Positions 42,378 through 50,175 of a stretch of DNA of 64,000 nt are shown piece after piece. A program made the translations under genes and the position numbers. Source of the DNA: Falsiroseomonas ponticola (GTDB taxonomy: Bacteria > Pseudomonadota > Alphaproteobacteria > Acetobacterales > Acetobacteraceae); NCBI RefSeq assembly GCF_016805305.1, contig NZ_JAERQN010000009.1, positions 186,001 to 250,000 on the forward strand. The letters are read 5' to 3'. The notes below the pieces were generated by a model. It had not been told where the DNA came from. It did no database searches and saw nothing but the letters and a program-made list of their open reading frames with translations. Position 1 is the stretch's first letter. Each line of letters opens with the position of its first letter.

Positions 42378-43211
42378 TCAGCGGGGTCGCTGGCGGGGAT
42401 CGGCGCGGTCGCGGATGGTCTCCCCCACCAGGTTGACGCTGAGCGCGAGCAGCACGACCGCGGCGCCGGGGATCACCGTCATCCACCAGGCCGCGTGCAT
42501 GTAGTCCCGCCCCTCGCTCAGCATGCGTCCCCAGGTCGGCGTGCGCGTCGGCACGCCGAGGCCGACGAAGCTCAGCCCCGCCTCGATCACCACCGCCGCC
42601 GCGACCTCGAAGGTGCAGAGCACGATGATGCTGGGCAGGATGCCCGGCAGGATGTGGCGCAGCAGGATGCGGGCATGGCTGCCGCGCATCACGCGCACCG
42701 CCTCGATGTATTCCTGTTCGCGGATCTGCTGCGTCTCGGCGTAGGACACGCGCGCGAAGGGCACCCAGGTGCCGAGCGCGATGACCAGCACCACCAGCAC
42801 CGCCGACGGCGTCAGGATGCCGACGATGGTGATGGCCAGCAGGAAGAACGGGAAGGACAGCTGGATGTTGGTCAGCGTCAGCAGCGCCGTCGCCGCGCCG
42901 CCGCCGCGATAGCCCGCCAGCATCCCCACCATCACCCCCGCCGTCGCGGCCAGCGCGGTGGCGCTGAAGGACACCAGCAGCGCCGGCCGCGTGCCCACCA
43001 GCACCATGGACAGGATGTCGCGCCCCAGCGCATCGGTGCCGAACCAGTGGGTGCCGTCCGGCCCCACCGTGCCGGGTGGCTTCAGGCGCATGGGTATGCG
43101 CTGCGACGCCGGTTCGAACGGCACCAGCAGGTCGGCGCCGATCGCCGCCAGCACATAGGCGGCCAGCACCAGCACCGCGAAGCCCAGCAGCAGGTTGCCC
43201 GGACGCGGCAT
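42378..43211 (-). CDS. ABC transporter permease (DppC type)
   Basis: A 277-aa inner-membrane permease. Typical DppC features are an N-terminal span (LLLGFAVLVLAAYVLAAIGA), HWFGTDALGRDILSMVLVGT near 55 and the cytoplasmic EAA-like loop EYIEAVRVMRGSHARILLRH near 168. It lies 4 bp after the DppB-like gene and 44 bp before the binding-protein gene. Confidence 0.92.
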   Translation of the reverse strand: MPRPGNLLLGFAVLVLAAYVLAAIGADLLVPFEPASQRIPMRLKPPGTVGPDGTHWFGTDALGRDILSMVLVGTRPALLVSFSATALAATAGVMVGMLAGYRGGGAATALLTLTNIQLSFPFFLLAITIVGILTPSAVLVVLVIALGTWVPFARVSYAETQQIREQEYIEAVRVMRGSHARILLRHILPGILPSIIVLCTFEVAAAVVIEAGLSFVGLGVPTRTPTWGRMLSEGRDYMHAAWWMTVIPGAAVVLLALSVNLVGETIRDRADPRQRPR

Positions 43212-43215
43212 CGGT

Positions 43216-44133
43216 TCAGCGCAGCCGCAGCCGCGGATCGGCCGCGCGGATCGCGACCTCCGCCAGCACCGTCACGATGGCGAACATCAGCGCGACATAG
43301 GCGACCACGCCCTGGATCACCGGGTAGTCCCGCCGCTGCAGCGAGCGGATGGCGAGCTGCCCGATGCCGGGCCAGGAGAACACCGTCTCCGTCAGCACCG
43401 CGCCGCCGAACAGGCCGCCGATCTCCAGCGCCACCAGCGCCAGCACCGGCACGCTGCCGTTGCGCAGCAGCACGCGCCAGACCACGCGGCGCTCCGGCAT
43501 GCCCTTGGCGCGCGCCGCCATGATGAAGCCGGCGGGCAGCACCTCCAGCATGGCCGACCGCGTCAGCCGCGCCAGCCGCGGGAAATTCACCATCACCAGC
43601 GTCGCCGCCGGCAGCACCAGGTGTTCCGCCCCGCCCATGCCGTAGGTCGGCAGCAGGTCCAGCGAGACCGCGAAGACCTGCATCAGGATCAGCGCCATCC
43701 AGAAGGCCGGCGTGGAGGCGCCGAGCACGCTGACCACCTGCACGGAGCGGTCCAGCGCGCCGCCCTGCCGCACCGCCGCCAGCACGCCGAGCGGCACGGC
43801 AAGGGCGGTGGAGACCACCAGCGCCACCGCGCCCAGCAGCAGCGTGTTCGGCAGGTGGGAGAGGATGATGGTGCTGACCGACTCCCCGTCGAAGTAGGAC
43901 TCGCCGAAGTCGCCGCCCATCGCCTTCCGCAGGTAGGTCACGTACTGCACCGCCAGCGGCGCATCCAGGCCAAGCTCCCGCAGCAGCGCCTGGCGCTCCG
44001 CCTCGGTCGCGCTCTCGGGCAGGATCTGCGCCGTGGGATCGCCGCTGAGGCGCACCAGCAGGAAGGTCACGGTCATGGCGGCCAGCACCACGACCAGTCC
44101 CAGCCCGACCTGCCGGAGGATCGCCTTCAGCAC
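43216..44133 (-). CDS. ABC transporter permease (DppB type)
   Basis: A 305-aa inner-membrane permease. DppB hallmarks are an opening span (GLGLVVVLAAMTVTFLLVRL) followed by SGDPTAQILPESATEAERQA, then LGLDAPLAVQYVTYLRKAM and GDFGESYFDGESV near 80. The EAA loop is AGFIMAARAKGMPERRVVWR near 196. It forms the translocation channel with the DppC-like protein. It is 9 bp after the CoA-ligase gene. Confidence 0.92.
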   Translation of the reverse strand: MLKAILRQVGLGLVVVLAAMTVTFLLVRLSGDPTAQILPESATEAERQALLRELGLDAPLAVQYVTYLRKAMGGDFGESYFDGESVSTIILSHLPNTLLLGAVALVVSTALAVPLGVLAAVRQGGALDRSVQVVSVLGASTPAFWMALILMQVFAVSLDLLPTYGMGGAEHLVLPAATLVMVNFPRLARLTRSAMLEVLPAGFIMAARAKGMPERRVVWRVLLRNGSVPVLALVALEIGGLFGGAVLTETVFSWPGIGQLAIRSLQRRDYPVIQGVVAYVALMFAIVTVLAEVAIRAADPRLRLR

Positions 44134-44142
44134 GGCGCCGCC

Positions 44143-46272
44143 TCACCCCGCGCCCGGCGAGGCGGCGGCATCCGACCAGGCGATCACCGCATCGACCGGC
44201 ACCAGCCCCTCCGCCGTCCACATGGTCGGGTTGCATTCCACGCTGTCGATGCCGGAGACGGAGATCAGCGCCGCGTGCAGCCCGTTCAGCAGGTCCGCGA
44301 CCGCGGCCGGCGGCACCGCCGGCTGCCCGCGCACCGCGCCGAAATAGTCGCGCCCGCCAAGCCGCGCGATGGCGCGGGAGACGGCTTCCGGCGTGGCCGG
44401 CAGCAGGCAGGCCGCGACATCGTCCAGCGCCTCCACCAGCACGCCGCCGAGGCCGAGCAGCCCGACCGCGCCGAGCGTCGGGTCCCGCCGCACGCCGAAG
44501 AAGAATTCCCGCTGCCGGCCGAGATCGGGCGTCACCAGGAAGCCGGCCAGCGCCCCGGCGCCGAGCGCCGCGCCGACCGAGGCGGCGATGGCGGCGGCAG
44601 CGGCGGCGGCCGATCCCGCATCGCCGATGCCGGTGCGGACGCCGCCGAGGTCGCTCTTGTGCGCGACGCCGGGCAGGATCGCCTTGATGACCACGGGGAA
44701 GCCGAGTTCGGCAGCCGCGGCGGCCGCCTCCTCCGCCGTGCGGGCGGTCAGGGTGCGCGGCACGCGGATGCCGTGCGCGGCCAGGAACGCATAGGCCCCG
44801 CTCTCGGTCGCCAGCGCGTCGCGCTGCGGGATGGCGCCGGGCACCGCGGCCAGCGGCGGCGGGCTGTCCGGCGCGCGGTCGAGGAAGGCGCCGCGCCGCC
44901 GCAACGCCGCCATCGCGGCCGCCGCCAGCGCCATGTCGTCGAAGCAGGGCACGCCGGATTCGCGCAGCGCCGTGAAGGACGGGCCCGGGCGGATCGCGAA
45001 GGGCGTGTAGTAGATCACCGGCTTGCCCAGCCGCGCCTGCATCGCGCCCGCCAGCGGCGCCGCGGTGACGTAGTCGTGCGGGGCGCCCGGCAGCAGCGGC
45101 CAGTTGCCGTAGAGCCCGTAGTTCACCACGCCGTCGAAGCCGGGATCCTGCGCCATCACCTGCTCGGTCAGCGTGGTGAACAGGCTGGGATCGGCGTCGA
45201 AGCCGCCGGTCATGTCGAGCGGGTTGCCCACCGGCGCATAGGCCGGCAGGCGCTGGCGCAGCGCATCCTGCAGCGCCGGGGAGAAGGGCGGCACCTGCAG
45301 GCCGGCGGCCTCGATCTCATCGGTGAACATGATGGAATGGCCGCCGCCGGAACCGACGATGGCGATGTTGTCGCCATGCAGCGGCGGGCAGAGCAGCAGC
45401 GCCTGCGCCACCGGCAGCAGGTGTTCCAGGTGCTTCACCTCGATCACCCCGGCTTCCCGCAGCAGCGCATCGAAGATGCGTTCGGAGGAGGAGAGGGAGG
45501 CGGTGTGCGACATCGCCGCGCGGCGCCCCGCCTGCGCCCGCCCGCCCTTCAGCACCACGATCGGCTTGCGGCGGCTGACCCGCGCGCAGGTCTCGAGGAA
45601 GGCCTGGCCGCTGCCGGGCTGCAGCCCCTCGATATAGGCGGCGATCACGCCGGTCTCGGGGTCGTCGCCCAGGTGGGCGATGTATTCGTGCACGCGGATG
45701 TCGGCCTGGTTGCCGAAGCTGATGAAGGTGGAGAAGCCGGCATCCAGCAGCGGCGACTGGTCCCACAGCGTCAGCCCGACATTGCCGCTCTGCGAGATCA
45801 TGCCGACCCGCCCGCGCGCCACCTTCGCGCGGCTGATGTTCAGCCCGTGCGGCAGGTTGAACATGCCCATGCAGTTGGGGCCGATGATGCGCGTGCCGTG
45901 CGCGTTGCAGCGGCGCACCAGCTCCGCCTGCGCGGCGGCGCCTTCCGCACCCATCTCCGCGAAGCCGGCGGTGAAGACGATGGCGAAGGCCAGCCGCCGT
46001 TCCGCCACCCGCGGCAGCGTCTGCATCGTCGCCGCCGGGCCCAGCATGCTGAAGGCGAGGTCGATGTCCTGCGGCAGGTCGGCGGCGTCGGCGTAGAGCC
46101 GGCAGCCGTCGATCTCCCCCTCCTCGGTGCCGAGCAGCGAGACGGTGCCCTGGAAGCCGCCGTCGAGGATGTAGCGCAGGTAGCGGTAGCCCGCCTTGGC
46201 GCGGTTGCGCGACACGCCGAGCAGCGCGACGTGGCGCGGCTGGAACAGCCGCTGGAGGGGGGAGGAGGTCAT
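44143..46272 (-). CDS. Acyl-CoA synthetase (NDP-forming; acetate-CoA ligase-like)
   Basis: A 709-aa fused alpha/beta NDP-forming acyl-CoA ligase from ATG 46272 (MTSSPLQRLFQPRHVALLGV). An N-terminal CoA-binding Rossmann domain (residues 1-130) is followed by a succinyl-CoA-ligase-like domain (IGPNCMGMFNLPHGLNISRA near 138, RRAAMSHTASLSSSERIFDA near 255). The C-terminal ATP-grasp is seen at FPVVIKAILPGVAHKSDLGG near 527. It activates a carboxylic acid to its CoA thioester with ATP to ADP. Between the hydratase and the permeases, it suggests that the imported solute is an acid activated on entry. Confidence 0.9.
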   Translation of the reverse strand: MTSSPLQRLFQPRHVALLGVSRNRAKAGYRYLRYILDGGFQGTVSLLGTEEGEIDGCRLYADAADLPQDIDLAFSMLGPAATMQTLPRVAERRLAFAIVFTAGFAEMGAEGAAAQAELVRRCNAHGTRIIGPNCMGMFNLPHGLNISRAKVARGRVGMISQSGNVGLTLWDQSPLLDAGFSTFISFGNQADIRVHEYIAHLGDDPETGVIAAYIEGLQPGSGQAFLETCARVSRRKPIVVLKGGRAQAGRRAAMSHTASLSSSERIFDALLREAGVIEVKHLEHLLPVAQALLLCPPLHGDNIAIVGSGGGHSIMFTDEIEAAGLQVPPFSPALQDALRQRLPAYAPVGNPLDMTGGFDADPSLFTTLTEQVMAQDPGFDGVVNYGLYGNWPLLPGAPHDYVTAAPLAGAMQARLGKPVIYYTPFAIRPGPSFTALRESGVPCFDDMALAAAAMAALRRRGAFLDRAPDSPPPLAAVPGAIPQRDALATESGAYAFLAAHGIRVPRTLTARTAEEAAAAAAELGFPVVIKAILPGVAHKSDLGGVRTGIGDAGSAAAAAAAIAASVGAALGAGALAGFLVTPDLGRQREFFFGVRRDPTLGAVGLLGLGGVLVEALDDVAACLLPATPEAVSRAIARLGGRDYFGAVRGQPAVPPAAVADLLNGLHAALISVSGIDSVECNPTMWTAEGLVPVDAVIAWSDAAASPGAG

Positions 46273-46306
46273 CGTCCGGCTTGCCTCTGCGCCCTGGGGC
46301 GGCGTG

Positions 46307-47107
46307 TCATCTCTCGTCCCGCTTCGCGAAGAAGCCGGGCTCCGACCCCCAGCCCTCGTAGTTGGAGCGGTGGTAGCGGAACAGGTTGCGCGAATGCTGG
46401 ATGGCATCGAAGCGCGAGAGGTCCATGCCCATCGCCAGCGATTCCATCTCGACCCGCACCGAGCTCGGCGGATGGCGGATGATGCGCCGGGCGATCGCCT
46501 CGGCCGTCGCCATGGTTTGGTCCACCGGCACCACCTTGTTCACCAGGTTGATGCGGCAGGCTTCCTGCGCGTCGATGAAATCGCCGGTCAGCGCCATCCA
46601 GGCGGCGGCGGTGGGCGGCACCATGCGCGCCAGCCGCGTCGTGCCGCTGATGCCGGCGGCGCCGAAGTTCAGCTCCGGGATGCCGAACTGCGCGTTCTCG
46701 CCGGCCACGCGGATATCGGTGTGCAGCAGCAGGTAGATCATGCCGTGGCCCAGGCACCAGCCGTTCACCGCGCCGATGATCGGCTTGTAGCGGCGGTGCA
46801 TCGCCACGTCGTGCTCCCAGCCCGGCCGGCCCGGCGTCTCGCCCTCGTCCTGGTGGGGGAAGAGGTTCGCCTCCATCAGCTCCTGCCGGCTGCGCTTCGG
46901 GCCATAGACGTTCACGATGTCGTCGCCGGCGGAGAAGGCACGGTCATGCGCACCGGTGAGGATGCCGACGCGCGCCTCGCGGCTCACCTCGAACTCCTTC
47001 AGGCGGTGGTAGAAGTCCTTGTGGATCTGCGGCGTGATCGCGTTGACCTTGCCGTTGTCGATCACGAAGTAGGCGATCCCGTCCCTGACGCTGTACTCCA
47101 GCCCCAC
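46307..47107 (-). CDS. Enoyl-CoA hydratase/isomerase family protein
   Basis: A 266-aa crotonase-fold protein. The start GTG 47107 (reading GLEYSVRDGIAYFVIDNGKV) follows AAGGGAG; an upstream frame to 47275 lacks protein-like sequence. Family blocks are ILTGAHDRAFSAGDDIVNVY near 51 (oxyanion-hole A-G-D-D), KPIIGAVNGWCLGHGMIYLL near 108 and FGIPELNFGAAGISGTTRLA near 143 (E at a catalytic position). It probably hydrates the enoyl-CoA made after the ligase step. First gene of the importer operon, divergent from the MaoC-like gene. Confidence 0.88.
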   Translation of the reverse strand: MGLEYSVRDGIAYFVIDNGKVNAITPQIHKDFYHRLKEFEVSREARVGILTGAHDRAFSAGDDIVNVYGPKRSRQELMEANLFPHQDEGETPGRPGWEHDVAMHRRYKPIIGAVNGWCLGHGMIYLLLHTDIRVAGENAQFGIPELNFGAAGISGTTRLARMVPPTAAAWMALTGDFIDAQEACRINLVNKVVPVDQTMATAEAIARRIIRHPPSSVRVEMESLAMGMDLSRFDAIQHSRNLFRYHRSNYEGWGSEPGFFAKRDER

Positions 47108-47214
47108 GGTGCGCTCCCTTCCCGATGGCTGTCCCTGAATCGATGCCGCGGTGGTGTCCGCTCCGCATGCTAGGCACCGCTCACGGCGCGACGGTAAGAG
47201 AATCTCCCTATAAA

Positions 47215-47235
47215 TCCATAATCGCAGATTATGGA
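47215..47235. promoter_or_regulatory. Palindromic operator candidate between divergent genes
   Basis: TCCATAATC (47215-47223), GCA, GATTATGGA (47227-47235): a perfect 9-bp inverted repeat in the only AT-rich stretch of the 298-bp divergent spacer. Related sequence TCCATAGTAGACG follows near 47271. It fits a dimeric regulator controlling both the hydratase-ligase-importer operon and the MaoC-like gene. The LysR at 48.3 kb or an unlinked FCD/TetR protein could be the ligand. Confidence 0.45.
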
Positions 47236-47405
47236 ATGGGGGCGCAGCGCGCGGCTTTGCAGCACTCTTTTCCATAGTAGACGTTATCTATACATAAGCA
47301 TTTCCAATGGAATTGCGGTGGCCCGGCCACGACCTGCGCGCGCCGCGACACTTGGCACACGCCCCGCTCCGGCGTGTGATCCGCCGGCAGAGCGGAGCAA
47401 AGCCG

Positions 47406-48233
47406 ATGCAGGGAGTGTCCGAGACGATGCCGGTCGAGGTGCGCCGTCGCGCCAGGCTCGACAGCACCCTCGCCTATGGCGCCAGCATGCATGATGAGGA
47501 GGCCGCGCGCCGCCGCGGCTTCGCCGGCGCGATCATCCCCGGCGTCTACGCCCACAGCTTCATGACACAGCTGGTCGTCGCCGGCTGGGGCCTGGACTGG
47601 CTGCGCCGCGGCACGATGTTCTCCCGCAGCCGCCGCCCGCTCTACGACGGGGAGGAGGTGACCGTCGCCGCCGGACAGGTGGTGCGCGGCGCGGCGGGGC
47701 TGGAGGTCGACCTCGTCGTTCGCAACGCGGCGGGGGAGGACGCGGCGATCGGCCGCGCCACCCTGCCCGATGCGCCGCCGCCGCCACCCGACCTCGCGAC
47801 GCTGCCGGTGCTGCCCATCGCCGCCGCGCCGCCGGAGATCGGGCCGGGCGACATGAAGCCGGGCATGCGCTACGGCACGCTGGACGAGGCGGTGACACCC
47901 GACTACTTCCGCCAGTCCCTGCTGGACTTCGACGAGACGGAGCCCGCCTTCGGGCAGGACGGCATCATCCACCCCGGCCTGCTGCTGCGGCTGAGCTTCC
48001 GCGACACGATGAACTCCTACCGCGCGCGCGGGCCAGGGCTGTATGTCTCTTCCGACACGCAGTTCCACGGTCTGCTGCATGTGGGCGAAAGACTGACCAG
48101 CTCCGCCATCGTGGTGGATGCCTATGAACGCAAGGGCAACCACTATGCCGAGATCGACCAGGTGCTGATCGCCGATGGGCGGCGCGTGGTGGCGCGGATG
48201 CGGCGCCATTCGATCTACGCGCTGCGCGGCTGA
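47406..48233 (+). CDS. MaoC/hotdog-fold dehydratase-like protein
   Basis: A 275-aa protein, ATG 47406 (MQGVSETMPVEVRRRARLDS). A two-part hotdog layout is suggested: FAGAIIPGVYAHSFMTQLVV near 52 and a second half with IIHPGLLLRLSFRDTMNSYR near 185 and FHGLLHVGERLTSSAIVVDA near 215. Hotdog MaoC-like proteins hydrate enoyl-CoA or act as thioesterases. The canonical D-x-x-x-x-H pair is not clear, so activity is uncertain. It is divergent from the enoyl-CoA hydratase/importer operon and probably works in the same pathway. Confidence 0.7.
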   Translation: MQGVSETMPVEVRRRARLDSTLAYGASMHDEEAARRRGFAGAIIPGVYAHSFMTQLVVAGWGLDWLRRGTMFSRSRRPLYDGEEVTVAAGQVVRGAAGLEVDLVVRNAAGEDAAIGRATLPDAPPPPPDLATLPVLPIAAAPPEIGPGDMKPGMRYGTLDEAVTPDYFRQSLLDFDETEPAFGQDGIIHPGLLLRLSFRDTMNSYRARGPGLYVSSDTQFHGLLHVGERLTSSAIVVDAYERKGNHYAEIDQVLIADGRRVVARMRRHSIYALRG

Positions 48234-48324
48234 TCGCACGGCTCGCCTTGTAAGTCGGCGTCACGGCGCGCTTTGATGCGCCCTGGGCGCCGCCGCGGCG
48301 CCGGCAGGGATCGGGGCGGACCGC

Positions 48325-49212
48325 GTGATCAATTTCCGGGAGGTGCAGGTGCTGCGGACGATGCTGCAGCTCGGCTCCGTCAGCGAAACCGCGCGCACGC
48401 TCAACATCTCCCAGCCCGCCGTCAGCCAGACGCTGACCGCGTTGCAGCAGGAACTCGGCTTCCCGCTGTTCGACCGCGTGAAGGGCCGGCTGCGCCCGAC
48501 CTCCCAGGCGCTGAAGCTGCTGCCGGATCTGGACCGGCTGGCCGGCAACATCTCCGCCTTCCGCGACCTCGTGCTGACCATGCGCGAAGGCCGCTCGGGC
48601 TATCTCAGCGTCGCCACCGCGCCGTCCATCGCCGGCGGGCTGCTGCCGGCCGCGGTCACGCGCTTCAGGCGCATGCACCCGGACGTCTATGTCGGCATCC
48701 ACGCGGGCGGCGTGCGCGACACCATGGACCGCGTGGCGCGCGGCCAGGCCGACCTCGGCATCGTGCAGCCGGCGGAAGGTAACGTGATCGTGCATTCCAC
48801 CGAGCTCTGCGCGGGTACGGTGATCTGCGTGATGCCGGCCGGCCACCGCCTGCGCGGGCGGGAGACGATAACGCCCGCCGACCTGGTGCAGGAGGAGATC
48901 GTCAGCTTCGGCCCCGGCTCCGTCACCGGTACGCGGATCATGGAGGCCTTCCGCCTGGCCGGTGTGCGCTTCCGCCTGGCGATCGAAGCGAACCAGGCGG
49001 TCGTTGCCATGACGCTGGTCGCCTCCGGTGCCGGCTTGGCGCTGATCGATTCCTTTTTCCCAACGCAGCCGTATTTCCCGAGCCTCGTTCAGCGACCCTT
49101 CCGCCCGGAAATCCGCTTGAGGGTCCAGGTGGTCGTTCCGGAGAGCAGGCCGCTGTCGAAGCTGGCCCGGGAGTTCATGACAGAGCTCGAGGCAGTCGCG
49201 CCGAAATCGTAG
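48325..49212 (+). CDS. LysR-family transcriptional regulator
   Basis: A 295-aa regulator from GTG 48325 (reading INFREVQVLRTMLQLGSVSE). The winged helix covers residues 1-60 (LNISQPAVSQTLTALQQELG, PLFDRVKGRLRPTSQ). The effector domain includes GYLSVATAPSIAGGLLPAAV near 93 and ASGAGLALIDSF near 234. It lies 91 bp downstream of the MaoC-like gene on the same strand and is the likely regulator of that gene and of the divergent transport/CoA operon. Confidence 0.9.
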   Translation: MINFREVQVLRTMLQLGSVSETARTLNISQPAVSQTLTALQQELGFPLFDRVKGRLRPTSQALKLLPDLDRLAGNISAFRDLVLTMREGRSGYLSVATAPSIAGGLLPAAVTRFRRMHPDVYVGIHAGGVRDTMDRVARGQADLGIVQPAEGNVIVHSTELCAGTVICVMPAGHRLRGRETITPADLVQEEIVSFGPGSVTGTRIMEAFRLAGVRFRLAIEANQAVVAMTLVASGAGLALIDSFFPTQPYFPSLVQRPFRPEIRLRVQVVVPESRPLSKLAREFMTELEAVAPKS

Positions 49213-49262
49213 GTCGTCTCTCCACAACCTAGATGCGCAGCGCGCGATCTGGATTCCAGGAA

Positions 49263-49680
49263 TCATGGATTCGAGAATCGCCGCTTCACCACCTGCAGCG
49301 CCGGCGGCGCCGCCGCGAGGTCCACCGTCGAGGCGCTGACGTTGCGCGCCGTCACGCGCACGCTGTTGTTCGACCACACATGGCAGTCCAGCACGAAGGC
49401 GATGCTGCTGGTGTCCAGCGAGGCGTCGGCGAAGTCGCCTCGCCGCGCCCCAGGCACGGGAATGTCGACGTTGGCCGTCGCGCCGGGGCCGAGGCTCGGC
49501 AGGTCCCAGCTGGTCTCGATCGCCAGCGTCCGCGTCCCCGCCGGCAGCGAAGGGCAGCAGTAGAGTACCGCGGGCGCGTCCTCCGGCAGGCCGTAGAGCC
49601 GCAGCGCCTCGAGCTAGATCGGCCCGTCGAAGCCGATGATCCCGATCTGCGCGAAGGCCACGCTTCGAGCGCTTCGCTGA
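49263..49680 (-). pseudogene. Phage structural-gene fragment, copy E, with in-frame stop
   Basis: The minus-strand frame reads VAFAQIGIIGFDGPI, an in-frame TAG at 49614-49616, then LEALRLYGLPEDAPAVLYCC, ETSWDLPSLGPGATANVDIP, GARRGDFADASLDTSSIAF and on to a stop at 49263. The C-terminal 85 codons repeat copy D at 26216-26480. Sense sequence continues in the same frame on both sides of the TAG, so this is one gene broken by a nonsense mutation. Copy E sits at the distal edge of the prophage module and may be its original last structural gene. Confidence 0.6.
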
Positions 49681-49747
49681 TATGTCCTGGCGCTGCGCTT
49701 CGCCGGCTGGCATCCTCGCGTCGCACGATCAGGATGGAGCCGTGGCC

Positions 49748-49954
49748 ATGGCCAACAACATCCCCGCGCCGAAGTCCAAGCGCTTCCCTGGCCGCAAGCC
49801 CGGCACCGCGCAGCGCGAGGAGTATCTCCGTATCTGGGATTTGGTCGACGACGATAGCCGTAAGGTGATGTTGTTCTTCGCCCGGACGGTGGCGCGCGAT
49901 CAGGGCCTCGTCCCGCTGAGCACACCGTTGGTCATGACCGATCGCGTCCTGTGA
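49748..49954 (+). CDS. Small hypothetical protein, opposite strand at the prophage edge
   Basis: A 68-aa protein from ATG 49748 (MANNIPAPKSKRFPGRKPGT). The basic, Pro/Lys-rich N-terminus is followed by a helical part (REEYLRIWDLVDDDSRKVML, FFARTVARDQGLVPLS). It is the only plus-strand gene in this part of the prophage. Such single genes on the opposite strand are often morons or small regulators. The family is not recognised. Confidence 0.5.
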   Translation: MANNIPAPKSKRFPGRKPGTAQREEYLRIWDLVDDDSRKVMLFFARTVARDQGLVPLSTPLVMTDRVL

Positions 49955-49977
49955 CATCAGGCTGTTGCGCCATGGCG

Positions 49978-50157
49978 TCAGCCTCCGAGCATCCGCCTCA
50001 GCACAGCAATGACGCTGCCCTCGCCGACCAGCAGCAGGAGCACGATCGCCGCTAGCACGACCTCGATCCTACCGAGCCGCTCATTGGCCTGCTTCCAGCG
50101 CTCGGCGCAGACCGCCTCATGTACGGCGAGCTTCGTAGCCACGTCGTCCTCGCTCAT
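49978..50157 (-). CDS. Small phage membrane protein, XhlA/holin-like
   Basis: A 59-aa protein from ATG 50157: a soluble helical part (EDDVATKLAVHEAVCAERWK) followed by one membrane span (EVVLAAIVLLLLVGEGSVIA) and a short basic end. This is the XhlA-like layout: an amphipathic N-terminal helix, then one transmembrane helix. Eighteen bp after the tail-fibre gene. It probably assists lysis or anchors a lysis complex in the inner membrane. Confidence 0.65.
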   Translation of the reverse strand: MSEDDVATKLAVHEAVCAERWKQANERLGRIEVVLAAIVLLLLVGEGSVIAVLRRMLGG

Positions 50158-50175
50158 GGTCTGGTCCCCTGCTCC

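Noticed and set aside
43195-46482. 1,095-codon plus-strand frame
   Set aside because: Shadow of the DppB-like and CoA-ligase genes; His/Arg/Gln-rich with no domain, whereas the minus strand encodes clear families.
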